Positions 1 to 9,227 of a stretch of 64,000 bases of DNA are shown piece after piece. Positions within the stretch are counted from its first letter, which is position 1. Each line of letters opens with the position of its first letter. The stretch is from Ovis canadensis. Its lineage: Eukaryota; Chordata; Mammalia; Artiodactyla; Bovidae. The stretch spans positions 121,480,501 to 121,544,500 of the forward strand of contig NC_091248.1 in the NCBI RefSeq assembly GCF_042477335.2, given 5' to 3'. Under the pieces are notes generated by a model. It was not told where the DNA came from. It ran no database searches and saw only the letters and a program-made list of their open reading frames with translations. The translations under genes were made by a program, and so were the position numbers.

Positions 1-216
1 ACCACCTAGGTTTTTTTTTCCTTCATAAGAGAATTTTGTGAATTCCATGGGCTTTAATGTCTATCTCATATTTGGCAGCTAACCAAATATTGCCTAACTG
101 TACTTTGCCATTACTGAATTATGTTGCAATTTCTTTTTGGTATTTACCTTTTATCTTTTCATATAATCCCCAGGTTATGGGGAAGGACTTCATATTAGAT
201 TGGGTGTGTCTCCTAC
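1..216. other. No recognisable gene or repeat
   Basis: AT-rich sequence at the window edge. I see no coding pattern and no repeat family I can name. It lies downstream of the broken olfactory receptor on the minus strand. Confidence 0.4.
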
Positions 217-276
217 AGCACCTGGCATGGTGTACTGAACACAGTGGAGCTTGACAAAAATCTGTTTGTTGATTGA
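217..276 (+). repeat. Fragment of MIR/L2 3' end
   Basis: The run starting GCACCTGGCATGGTG and ending in TCTGTTTGTTGATTGAT matches the shared 3' end of mammalian MIR and L2 elements (cacagtgcctggcaca..., then ...tgtttgttgaatga). It is too short to choose between them. Confidence 0.4.
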
Positions 277-552
277 TATTTCTCTCCAAGTCCTGCATGG
301 AGTCCAGGGCCCCATGATTCTCTCAACACTCGGAGGGAACACTGCAACATCCACACAGGCCACATGGCTCATGACACAGTGCCCACAGGTGGGCAAGTGC
401 ATGGGGACAGTCATCTCCACTTCAAAATTAGCCAGGCCCACAAACCAAGAGACCACTGTCGGTGTTGGACTGATTGCTGCTCCACAGTGCAGAGATTGAC
501 CACATAGTGTTCATAGACCATTGCTGTCAGCAGTGAGAACTTAGTCCCTGAG

Positions 553-1061
553 TCCTGGGTGCTCATTGGAAGGACTGATGTTGAAGCTGAAACTCCAATA
601 CTTTGGTCATCTGATGCGAAGAGCTGACTCATTTGAAAAGACCTAGATGCTAGGACTTCCTTGGTGGCTCAGATGGTAAAGCATCTGTCTGTTTACAGTG
701 TGGGAGACCCGGGTTCAATCCCTGGGTTGGGAAGATCCCCTGGAGAAGGAAATGGCAATCCACTCCAGGACTGGTGCCTGGAAAATCCCATGGACAGAGG
801 AGCCTGGTAGGCTACAGTCCATGGGGTCGCAAAGAGTTGGACATGACTGAGTGACTTCGCTATATAGTCTATACAATGCTGGGAAAGATTGAGGGCAGGA
901 GGAGAAGGAGACGACAGAGGATGAGATGGTTGGATGGCATCACAAACGCAATGGACATGGGTTTAACGGGTGGACTCTGGGAGTTGGTGATGGACAGGGA
1001 GGGCTGGCGTGCTGAGATTCATGGGGTCACAAAGAGTTGGACATGACTGAGTGACTGAACT
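553..1061 (+). mobile_element. BovB LINE 3' fragment inside the OR pseudogene
   Basis: BovB 3' sequence occupies 553-645 and 865-1061, ending in the family-typical GACTGAGTGACTGAACTGA. A Bov-tA SINE sits between the two pieces. The fragment interrupts the pseudogene in TM3. I could not find a clean target-site duplication. Confidence 0.85.
653..860 (+). mobile_element. Bov-tA SINE nested in BovB
   Basis: This is a tRNA-derived ruminant SINE: GGACTTCCTTGGTGGCTCAG at the 5' end, the GGGTTCAATCCCTGGGTTGGG B-box region, and GGAGCCTGGTAGGCTACAGTC before the tail. BovB sequence continues on both sides, so the order is OR, then BovB, then SINE. Confidence 0.9.
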
Positions 1062-1517
1062 GACCTGCCCCACCCCAGGGCCAGTGAGAAGAAGTGCTGG
1101 GTACCACATCGGGCGGAGGAGATGGTCTTCTTCTCCAGGAGGAAGTGCATCAGCATCTGGGGAACCCCGCTGGAGGTGTAGCAGATGTCCACTACGGAGC
1201 GGTTGCCAAGGAAGAAGTACATGGGCAGCTGGAGGCGGGAGTCCAGCCAGACCAGGACGAGGATGAGCCCGTTACCCAGCAAGGTCAGCAGATAGGTGGC
1301 CTCGAACGGGACAAACAGCCCAGCCTGGGTCTGCCAGTCCCCGGAGAGGCGCAGTAGGATAAACTCACTCACCCAGGTCAGGTTGTTCTTCCCCATGACG
1401 CAGGCAGGTCAGGCTACCTGAGGAGGTTGTGGCTTAAAGAGTCCAGAATCAGAATTCACAGTCTGAGTCTAAACAAAGGACTTTAAGTAACACTGCAAGT
1501 ACTTGTATGTTTTCTCT

Positions 1518-1610
1518 GTTAGACTCTGAGCTTCTTGAAGTCAGGGACATTTCCTGATTTTTCTTTGCATACAAAGATTTCTAATGAATGTTTCACAATA
1601 AAAAACTTTG
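1518..1610 (+). repeat. L2 3'-end fragment
   Basis: TAGACTCTGAGCTTCTTGAAGTCAGGGACAT matches the L2 3' region (actgtgagctccttgagggcagggac). The rest of 1397-2167 shows nothing else I can name. Confidence 0.45.
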
Positions 1611-2167
1611 TGTTGGGGAAATGAATAAAACAGGTTTCAAGTGCTAGTGTTGAGGATTACTATCTGATCACAAAACACAAGACTTGAGTACTGAAACTCT
1701 CCCTTGTCCTTATTACTCATTCTGGAGCCAGTGGTTTTCCAGCTTCTCCTGTAATCCAGGCTGGGTCAGTGACAGGAAAAAAAAAATCCCTCATTTGGTT
1801 CTCAATGTACTGATTAAACAGGCTTAGTCCTAGGATGATAAGATCAAGGCCTCACTGTAGAACATTATACCAACTATAATTATGTCCCAACTTTGTGTGA
1901 TTATGCTATTTCCTTGGTGAAACTCTGGCATTCATTTGGATGTTAAACTAAGTGATTAATAAAGGATGAATGCACACACCACTTACTTGCAATAACAACA
2001 TTTGGAAACTGACAGTGCCCACTGATGAAGTCAGTAAGGGAGTGCCTGTAAAGCCCTTGGAGCTTTGTTATGTGTAAATCCTTCTGTCATAGCAAAGACA
2101 TGTTTGCCCCTGGAACACCTCCCTGTTTACTTTGCTGGTCTTTAACCTCTATCAAAAAGGTAAAAAG

Positions 2168-2628
2168 ACAAAGGTCTGTTTAGTCAAAGCTATGCTTTTT
2201 CCAGTGGTCATGTATGGTTGTGAGAGTTGGACTATATAGAAAGCTGAGTGCCGAAGAGTTGATGCTTTTGAACTGTGGTGTTGGAGAAGACTCTTGAGAG
2301 CCCCTTGGACTGCAAGGAGATCCAACCAGTCCGTCCTAAAGGAGATCAGTCCTGAATATTCAAGGACGGACTGATGCTGAAGCTGAAACTCCAAAACTTT
2401 GGCCGCCTGATGTGAAGAACTGACTCCTTGGCAAAGACCCTGATGAAGGGAAAGATTGAAAGCGGGAGGAGAAGGGGATGACAGAGGATGAAATGGTTGA
2501 ATGGCATCACCTACTCGATGGACATGAGTTTGAGTAAGCTCCGGGAGTTGGTGATGGACAGGGAAGACTGGCGTGCTGCAGTCCATGGGGTTGCAAAGAG
2601 CTGGACATGACTGAGTGACTGAACTGAA
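2168..2628 (+). mobile_element. BovB LINE 3' fragment (about 460 bp)
   Basis: It starts in the C-terminal RT region (AAAGGTCTGTTTAGTC...GTCATGTATGGTTGTGAG) and runs to the AACTGA end. It is 5'-truncated with several stops. Confidence 0.9.
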
Positions 2629-2712
2629 CAGGGGAAGTTTGAGAGGGAAGGAAAAAACTCCAGATTAAAGGGTTTGCCTATGAAAATCCCACAGGACCCA
2701 TGGTAGGAACCA

Positions 2713-2911
2713 GAGCAGTGCTTTCCACATCAGCTATACCTTAGAATCACTGGGATGCTTTGAGAACTCCAGAAGCCCAGACCGAACTCTGAAGTAATTA
2801 AGAGAGAATCTCAGGAGGGTGAAACCCAGACATTCATATGTGAGTAACTTTACTGTTTCCTGGTAACTAAAGTGTAAAACTTTAATTACATATTTGAGAA
2901 TCACTGCTTTA
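2713..2911. mobile_element. MER5A-like hAT (Charlie) DNA transposon remnant
   Basis: CAGTGCTTTCCACATCAG at one end and GAGAATCACTGCTTTAG at the other resemble MER5A inverted ends. The interior (AGAATCACTGGGATGCTTTGAG, AGAAGCCCAGACC, AGAGAATCTCAGGAGG) follows the MER5A layout. This is an old, non-autonomous element. Confidence 0.6.
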
Positions 2912-3014
2912 GTGGGAACTTTTAACCTTATTTTTGAAAACTCAAGATGTACTTTTTTGGGATAAAAACCCAGAAGAGTTTTTGAGGAGGAAAAATCTTT
3001 GACCTAAACTTCTC

Positions 3015-3110
3015 ATTCTTTGTTTGAAAAAGTTGAGGCCAAGAGAGTTAAAATGACTTGCCTCAAATCCCACTGAATCAGTTAAAAAGTGATCCTGGAT
3101 ATCTTGCCTT
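3015..3110 (-). repeat. MIR SINE fragment
   Basis: AAAAAGTTGAGGCCAAGAGAGTTAAAATGACTTGCC matches the reverse of the MIR core (gaggaaactgaggcccagagaggttaagtgacttgcc). Confidence 0.55.
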
Positions 3111-3146
3111 TTGTGTGCTGGGTCTCCCTTAGCTTTAGCCTTCTAA

Positions 3147-3341
3147 AGTGAAAGTCTTAGTCACTCAGTCATATCTGACTCTTTGTGACCCCATGGATTC
3201 CTCTGTCCATGGGATTCTCCAGGCAAGAATACTGGAGTGGGTAGCCATTCACTTCCCCAGGGGGTCTTCCTGATACAGGGATCACACCTGGGTCTCTTGC
3301 ATTGCAAGAGGAGTCTTTACTGTCTGAGCACCAGGAAGCCC
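3147..3341 (-). mobile_element. Bov-tA SINE
   Basis: AAAGTGAAAGTCTTAGTCACTCAGTC to CACCAGGAAGCCC is the reverse complement of a full Bov-tA. Similar CTTCTAA stretches on both sides suggest a target-site duplication. Confidence 0.85.
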
Positions 3342-3448
3342 TTAATCTTCTAAGGTCTGACCCAAAACAAATGTTTTAGAATATCTTAGATCCAGGGAAA
3401 AACTAGTTAGTGTCAAATGAGGTGATATGTGAGAAAGCTCTTCATAAC

Positions 3449-3966
3449 TTCAGTTCAGTTCAGTTCAGTTCAGTCACTAAGTCATGTCCAACTATTTGCG
3501 ATCGCATGAAGTGCAGCACACCAGGCCTCCCTGTCCATCACCAACTCTCAGAATTTACTCAAACTCATGTCCATCGAGTCAGAGATGACATTCAACCATC
3601 TCATCCTCTGTCATCCCTTTCTCCTCCCACCTTCAATCTTTCCCTGCATCAGGGTCTTTTCCAAGGAGTCAGTTCTTCACATCAGGTGGCCAAAGTATTG
3701 ATTGGAGCTTCAGCTTCAGCATAAGTCCTTCCAATGAATATTGAGCACTGATTTCCTTTAGGATGGACTGGTTGGATCTCCTTGCAGTCCACGGGACTCT
3801 CAAGAGTTTTCGCCAACACCACATTTCAAAAGCATCAATTCTTCTGCCCTCAGCCTACTTTATGGTCCAGCTCTCACATCCATACATGATTACTGGAAAA
3901 ACCATAGCCTTGACCAGAGGGACCTTTGTTGGCAAAGTAATGCTTCTGCTTTTTAATATGCTGTCT
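3449..3966 (-). mobile_element. BovB LINE 3' fragment
   Basis: A (CAGTT)n tail of five units starts the element. BovB RT C-terminal sequence continues to TTTTTAATATGCTGTCT, where the 3' end of the next BovB begins within a few bases. Confidence 0.9.
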
Positions 3967-3967
3967 T

Positions 3968-5695
3968 AGTTCAGTTCAGATCAGTCGCTCAGTTGTGTCT
4001 GACTCTTTGCGACCCCATGAATCGCAGCACACCAGGCCTCTCTGTTCATCACCAACTCCCGGAGTTCACTCAAACTCATGTCCATCAAGTTGGTGATGCC
4101 ATCCAGCCATCTCATCCTCTGTCGTCCCCTTCTCCTCCTGCCCCCAATCCCTCCCAGCATCAGAGTCTTTTCCAATGAGTCAACTCTTCGCATGAGATGG
4201 CCAGAGTACTGGAGTTTCAGCTTTAGCATTAGTCCTTCTAATGAACACCCAGGACTGATCTCCTTTAGAATGGATTGGTTGGATCTCCTTGCAGTCCAAG
4301 GGATTCTCAAGAGTCCTCTCCAACACCACAGTTCAGAAACATAAATTCTTTGGTGCTCAGCTTTCTTCACAGTCCAACTCTCACATCCATACATGACCAC
4401 TGGAAAAACCGTAGACTTGACTAGACGGACTTTTGTTGGCAAAATAATATCTCTGCTTTTTAATATGCTATCTAAGTTGGTCATAACTTTCCTTCCAAGG
4501 AGTAAGCGCCTTTTAATTTCATGGCTGCAATCACCATCTGCAGTGATTTTGGAGCCCAAAAAAACAAAGTCTGACACTGTTTCCACTGTTTCCCCATCTA
4601 TTTCCCATGAAGTGATGGGACCAGATGCCATGATTTTCATTTTCTGAATGTTGAGCTTTAAGTCATCTTTTTCACTCTCTTCTTTCACTTTCATCAAGAG
4701 GCTTTTTAGTTCCTCTTCACTTTCTGCCATAAGGGTGGTGTCATCTGCATATCTGAGGTTATTGATGTTTCTCCGGGCGATCTTGATTCCACCTTGTGCT
4801 TCTTCCAGCCCAGCGTTTCTCATGATGTACTCTGCATAGAAGTTAAATAAGCAGGGTGACAATATACAGCCTTGATGCACTCCTTTTCCTATTTGGAACC
4901 AGTCTGTTGTTCCATGTCCAGTTCTAACTGCTGCTTCCTGACCTGCATATAGGTTTCTAAAGAGGCAGGTCAGGTGGTCTGGTATTCCCATCTCTTTCAG
5001 AATTTTCCACAGTTTATTGTGATCCACTGTTATTTGACCTGAGGCCAAACTGTGGTGGAGATAATGAAGATAATGGCCACCTCCTTCAAAAGGTCCCATG
5101 CATGCACTGCCTGACTCAGTGCCCCCAACCCTGCAGCAGGCCACTGCTGACCCACGCCTCTGCCAGAGACTGCTGGACACTCACGGGCAAGTCTGGGTCA
5201 GTCTTTGGTGGGGTCACTGCTCCTTTCTCCTGGGTCCTGGTGCATACAGGGTTCTGTTTGTGCCCTCCCAGAGTCTGTTTCCCAGTCCTGTGTACGTTCT
5301 GGCAGCTCTATGGTGGGTTAATGGTGACCTCCTCCAAGAGGGCTTATGCCACACCCAGGTCTGCTGCATCCAGAGGCGCTGCCCCCACGGCAGTCCACTG
5401 CTGACCCGTACTGCCACAGGAGACACCCAAACACAGTTCTGTCTCAGTCTCTGTGGGGTCTCTGGGTCCTGGTGTGCATACAAGGTTTGTTTGAGCACTC
5501 TGAGAATCTCTGGCAAGTATGGGCTTTGATTCTAAACGTGATTTTGCCCCTCCTACCATCTTGCTAGGAGTTCTCCTTTGCCCTTGGACATGGGATATCT
5601 CCTTAAAGTCACTCCAGCACAGCGCAGCTGCTGCTCCAATGCCATGTGGCAGACGTGGGGCATCTCCTCACCCTTGCTCCAGTGGTGCTCCAGAG
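3968..5695 (-). mobile_element. Internally deleted BovB LINE (5' module joined to RT)
   Basis: Reading the minus strand, 5695-5031 contains GGAGATGCCCCACG and AGGAGATATCCCATGTCCAAGG. These repeat the AGATACC(C)C...CCAAGG units at the 5' end of the BovB copy at 18200-21591, so I read this as BovB-type 5' leader. At about 5028-5031 it joins directly to RT sequence ([14 protein letters not shown]) and runs to the normal 3' tail. Roughly 2 kb, the endonuclease and N-terminal RT, is missing. The leader could instead come from another LINE's 5' UTR, making this a chimera. Confidence 0.7.
3981..5180 (-). CDS. Open 399-codon frame in the deleted BovB: leader plus C-terminal reverse transcriptase
   Basis: This is an uninterrupted frame within the internally deleted BovB. 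Residues 1-50 come from the leader and have no recognisable domain. Residues 52-399 are the second half of the BovB RT and its C-terminal region. The RT box YADD is at residues 144-147, preceded by [18 protein letters not shown] (the family usually has VRQGC). The frame ends in [11 protein letters not shown], the usual BovB C-terminus. The endonuclease and the first RT blocks are absent, so it could not retrotranspose by itself. The open frame over about 350 codons points to a young copy rather than selection for function. I see no promoter evidence, and translation is unproven. Treat it as a retrotransposon-derived ORF, not a host gene. Confidence 0.6.
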   Translation of the reverse strand: MSSSLWQRRGSAVACCRVGGTESGSACMGPFEGGGHYLHYLHHSLASGQITVDHNKLWKILKEMGIPDHLTCLFRNLYAGQEAAVRTGHGTTDWFQIGKGVHQGCILSPCLFNFYAEYIMRNAGLEEAQGGIKIARRNINNLRYADDTTLMAESEEELKSLLMKVKEESEKDDLKLNIQKMKIMASGPITSWEIDGETVETVSDFVFLGSKITADGDCSHEIKRRLLLGRKVMTNLDSILKSRDIILPTKVRLVKSTVFPVVMYGCESWTVKKAEHQRIYVSELWCWRGLLRIPWTARRSNQSILKEISPGCSLEGLMLKLKLQYSGHLMRRVDSLEKTLMLGGIGGRRRRGRQRMRWLDGITNLMDMSLSELRELVMNREAWCAAIHGVAKSQTQLSD

Positions 5696-5696
5696 C

Positions 5697-5735
5697 ATTT
5701 AGATAATGCTCATAACTTCAGAGCATTATCTAAAT
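5697..5735. repeat. Perfect 15-bp inverted repeat at the BovB 5' junction
   Basis: ATTTAGATAATGCTC (5697-5711) and GAGCATTATCTAAAT (5721-5735) are exact reverse complements separated by ATAACTTCA. It lies where recognisable BovB leader stops. Confidence 0.9.
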
Positions 5736-5929
5736 AAAAAGGATTTGTAGTAAAGATATGCGGGATGGGCCATAAAATCTAATGAAATGGAAATGAAAAC
5801 AATTCAACCCAAGTCTTTCTAACAGGGTTTGAAGATAGGGCTCTGGCTGGATGGGGGTGAAGAGGGCAGAGCAGCTTTATGCTATCCTCTGTCTTTCCTA
5901 TTGAGTTGGAACCTACCCAGTTCCTTCTT

Positions 5930-6164
5930 TCAGTCCTTTTGTGGCTGGAAGGTATCACTGTAGAAAATGCCAAAAATAGAAACTGGCTTTGGCACAATAC
6001 CCAGCCCTGGCTTTCCACAGAGCCTATTTCTTTCATCAGTGCAGTAAGTAACCAAGCTATGGTCCCCAAATGTGGTTCATGAGTGCCGAGAACAGCACCT
6101 GAAATTCTCACCACTGAAAAGTGAAATGCACAGTGAGAGTCACAAAAAAGAATACAAGCTGGGA
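5930..6164. other. Duplicated OR flank, copy 1
   Basis: GGTATCACTGTAGAAAATGC and AATAGAAACTGGCTTT pair with GGTGTCACTGTAGAAACTGC and AATAGAAACTGGCTTT near 14585-14625. Weaker collinear matches follow (AGAGCCTATTTCTTTCATCAGT against AGAGCTTAGTCCTTGGGTCAGT). Without the young insertions, the distance to the pseudogene start is about 1.6 kb, the same as at the intact gene. This supports an old tandem segmental duplication. Confidence 0.65.
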
Positions 6165-6300
6165 GGAAATTTTAGGATTATCATCTCAACCTCGATGGTT
6201 ACAAGTGAGGAAGCTGAGGCTCAGAAAGCAGAAGTGATTTTCTCAGGATTGTTCTGCCAGTTGGGAGCAAAACTGGAACTGAATCTGAAATCTGATGACC
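6165..6300 (-). repeat. MIR SINE
   Basis: GTGAGGAAGCTGAGGCTCAGAAAG, then GGGAGCAAAACTGGAACTGAATCTG, matches reversed MIR. A MIR sits at the matching place downstream of the second duplicate (about 14900-15010). Confidence 0.6.
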
Positions 6301-6485
6301 ACAATCCCATGTTCTTCCTGTTACATCACATATGTTACCATCTGGAGCATCAAGAGGGTATCACAGCCACTACTGGGGAGCAGCACCACCATAGGTTTGA
6401 TTTATAGAGAAGGGGGTGTCAGAAAAGATGTGGTGTTTGGATGCTGCTCCTGGGGAATCAGATGGAAACTTTGAACTGTCATAAA

Positions 6486-7050
6486 GGGCTCTAAAATTAC
6501 TGCAGATGGTGATTGTAGCCATGAAATTAAAAGATGCTTACTTCTTGGAAGAAAAGCTGTGACCAACCTAGGCAGCATATTAAAAAGCAGAGACATTACT
6601 TTGCCAACAAAGGTCTGTCTAGTCAAGGCTATGGTTTTTCCTGTAGTCATGTATGGATGTGAGACTTGGACCATAAGGAAAGCTGAGTGGCAAAGAATTG
6701 ATGCTTTTGAACTGTGCTGTTGGAGAAGACTCTTGAGAGTCCCTTGGACTGCAAGGAGATCCAACCAGTCTATCCTAAAGGAGATCAGTTCTGAATATTC
6801 ATTGAAAGGACTGATAGTGAAGCTCCAATACTTTGGCCACCTGATGTGAAGAACTGACTCCTTGGAAAAGACCCTGATCCTGGGAAAGATTGAAGGTAGG
6901 AGAAGGGGATGACAGAAGACGAGATGGCTGGATGGCATCACTGACTCGATGGACATGAGTTTGAGCAAGCTCTGAGAGTTTGTGATGGACAGGGAAGCCT
7001 GGCATGCTGAAGTCCATGGGGTCACAAAGAGTTGGACACGATGCACTGAA
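6486..7050 (+). mobile_element. BovB LINE 3' fragment (about 565 bp)
   Basis: It starts at the RT region GGGCTCTAAAATTACTGCAGATGG and runs to AAGAGTTGGACACGATGCACTGAATG. The end is degraded, with no clear AACTGA repeat. Confidence 0.88.
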
Positions 7051-7790
7051 TGCAGGAACACAGACTGAAGGGTAGCCTGGCCAGATCAGTGGACTGGCAG
7101 TCCAGTTTGCCAAGTACCAACTGACCTCTTTCCACTTTATCTATAAAAGGGAAACATCCACCCCATAGTGAAGTAGAAGGATGGAGCCCACATACCTGGA
7201 CTCTCAACTTTCTCTGAAGCCAGGAGATAGAATTGGAAAACTGCCTCCACTAAGCCCAGCTCTTTCACTCCCCTTTTCTGATTGCTAACAAACAAACTGC
7301 TTAAAGGATAGAGTATTTTCTGCTTTTTATTGTGCGCTTTCTAGTTTGAACAGAGACTGGCATATAGAGCTGGTGGACTGACTGACTGACTGAACATCAT
7401 TTATTCATTGAGAAGTGGTCCCTTGAAATTTCATTGTCTTATCTAGGAGCTCAGTGTAGAACCTTAGTATTGATGTTTTCACAGAGTTCACTCTGTGAAA
7501 TGACTCTAATCAGAAGGGTCTCTTGAAGGATAATAGAGTTTTTGCCTCCTGATAGTAACTGTCCTTTAAATACATTGAGTTTCTCTTTAAAGACTCAAAA
7601 GGGCCAAAAAGACTTTAAAGGGCTGAAAAAAAAAGTCCTAAAGCTCAACTAATGGAATCGGAGCAGAAAATAGGAAATAGGAAAATATTTTGTACAATTC
7701 TCATGAATTGGTATCTTCTTTGGATAAACTACATGTATGCACTACAACTGTGGACAATAGAAATTAAGTTTTATTTACAAAAGATACGTT
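7051..7790. other. No gene; non-repetitive AT-rich sequence
   Basis: I see no coding pattern and no named repeat, apart from a short (GACT)n run at 7375-7391. Confidence 0.4.
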
Positions 7791-7791
7791 T

Positions 7792-8308
7792 TAATTATTA
7801 GGATTCAGTTCAGTTCAGTTCAGTCGCTCAGCTGTGTCCGACTCTTTGTGACCCCATGAATCACAGCAGGCCAGGCCTCCCTGTCCATCACCAACTCCCG
7901 GAGTTTACCCAAACTCATGTCCATCGAGTCAGTGATGCCATCCAGCCATCTCATCCTCTGTCATCCCCTTCTCCTCCTGCCTGCAATCCCTCCCAGCATC
8001 AGAGTCTTTTCCAATGAGTCAACTCTTTGCATGAGGTGGCCAAAGTACTGGAGTTTCAGCTTCAGCATCAGTCCTTCCAATGAGCAGCCAGGACTGATCT
8101 CCTTTAGGATGGATTGGTTGGATCTCCTTACAGTCCAAGGGACTCTCAAGAGTCCTCTCCAACACCACAGTTCAGAAACATCAATTCTTTGGCTCTCAGC
8201 TTTCTTCACAGTCCAGCTGTCACATCCATACATGACCACTGGAAAAACCATAGATTTGACTAGAGGGACCTTAGTCAGCAAAGTAATGTCTCTGTAATTA
8301 TTAGGATT
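7792..8308 (-). mobile_element. BovB LINE 3' fragment with exact 14-bp target-site duplication
   Basis: TAATTATTAGGATT occurs at 7792-7805 and again at 8295-8308, exactly bounding a 489-bp minus-strand BovB piece. This is a clean retrotransposition event that was 5'-truncated on insertion. Confidence 0.95.
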
Positions 8309-8825
8309 AGAAGATGTCAGTAGATTATTTTCCCAACTATATAATAATTTGATGAAGAATTATAGCTCAACAAGTATAGAACGAACATCAGTTGACCACT
8401 TCCAACTTTTAATGGGTTTTTATCAAGCCTCATCCACAAAGTTTGCTCATTCAACTATTTGATGAGCATTTTTGTAGGCAGGTTATGTTTGAAAGTATAG
8501 TAGAATATCACACTGCTCAAAGCTTCTTCCATAGACCTGTGTTAAGGGTAAACGAAAATATACCAAAGTATAAGTGCTTTCGGTTTGTTCTTTCAGGAGA
8601 AACTCTTGAGGTTTCTTTGCTGTAGAAGTCACAGACAGCAGGCAAACGGCAAGCAGATGCCTAAGTGTGAAGGCTTTTGTTGGGGGAGAGATCTTTGAGG
8701 AGGAATAGAGAAAGGAAAAGATAATCTGTTGATCTGGGGGAGAAATTGATAATATAAAAATGAGAAGAGTCTGAAAACGAGAGTTAACAAATTTTTCCCA
8801 GGGGATAGGGCTGGGTGCCTCAGAT
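8309..8825. other. No gene or repeat recognised
   Basis: Mostly AT-rich unique-looking sequence. A 60-codon open stretch at 8443-8625 has no motif and is probably chance. Confidence 0.35.
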
Positions 8826-8850
8826 GGGAGTGGGAGTGGGAGTGGGAGGG
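8826..8850 (+). repeat. GGGAGT tandem run, G-quadruplex-type
   Basis: Five GGG runs occur at 8826-8828, 8832-8834, 8838-8840, 8844-8846 and 8848-8850. The first loops are AGT and the last is A. It directly precedes a Bov-tA SINE. Confidence 0.8.
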
Positions 8851-8854
8851 AAAG

Positions 8855-9070
8855 GGGCTTCCTTAAGTGGCGTTAGCATTAGCAGTAAAGAACCCGCCTG
8901 CCACAGCAGGAGATACGGGTTCAATCCCTGGGCTGGGAAGATCCTCTGGAGGAGGGCATGGCAACCTACTCCAGTATTCTTGCCTGGAGAACCCCATGGA
9001 CAGAAGAGCCTGATGGGCTATAATCCATGGGGTCTTAAAGAGTTGGACATGACAAAAGTGACTTAGCACA
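8855..9070 (+). mobile_element. Bov-tA SINE
   Basis: GGCTTCCTTAAGTGGCG to AGTTGGACATGACAAAAGTGACT, with the GGGTTCAATCCCTGGG B-box region. Confidence 0.88.
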
Positions 9071-9077
9071 CACATAC

Positions 9078-9220
9078 GTGATAGGGGAAAGGACCAGGGA
9101 GGGGATTAAGAGGAGGATGGAGGCTGGTGGTCATGGTCTTAGGGGGAGAGGGTAGCAGAGAGGGGCTAAAGCAAGGAGTGAGAGGAAGGGAAGGGGTGGG
9201 AAGGGGGGAGTCTTCAATAA
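9078..9220 (+). repeat. Purine-rich (GGGA/GAGG) tract
   Basis: About 140 bp of mainly G and A with many GGG and GGAGG runs. It lies between the SINE and an old L1. Confidence 0.6.
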
Positions 9221-9227
9221 GATTAAA

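Larger units (their letters stand above)
340..1396 (-). pseudogene. Olfactory receptor pseudogene (OR2-like), split by a BovB insertion
   Basis: This is a broken paralogue of the intact receptor at 12077-13018. The 5' part (1062-1396) encodes the N-terminus to TM3: MGKNNLTWVSEF, GNG, LPMYFF and CGTQHFFSLALG are all readable. A BovB fragment (about 553-1061) then interrupts it just before the segment that is GTEFLLLAAMAYDRY in the intact gene. The 3' part (about 340-552) resumes with degraded TM3 and TM4-ECL2. MAYDRYVAV is altered to MVYEHYVVN, a frameshift follows, and SWFVGLANFEVE and LPTCGHCV are in another frame. Homology fades near 340, so TM5-TM7 are missing. The 5' part is about 94% identical to the intact gene by hand count over about 320 bp; the 3' part is only about 73%. 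A TAG acceptor remains upstream of the ATG. It cannot encode a receptor. Confidence 0.9.

Noticed and set aside
3451-3475. CAGTT tandem repeat as an independent microsatellite
   Set aside because: It is the normal BovB 3' tail repeat.
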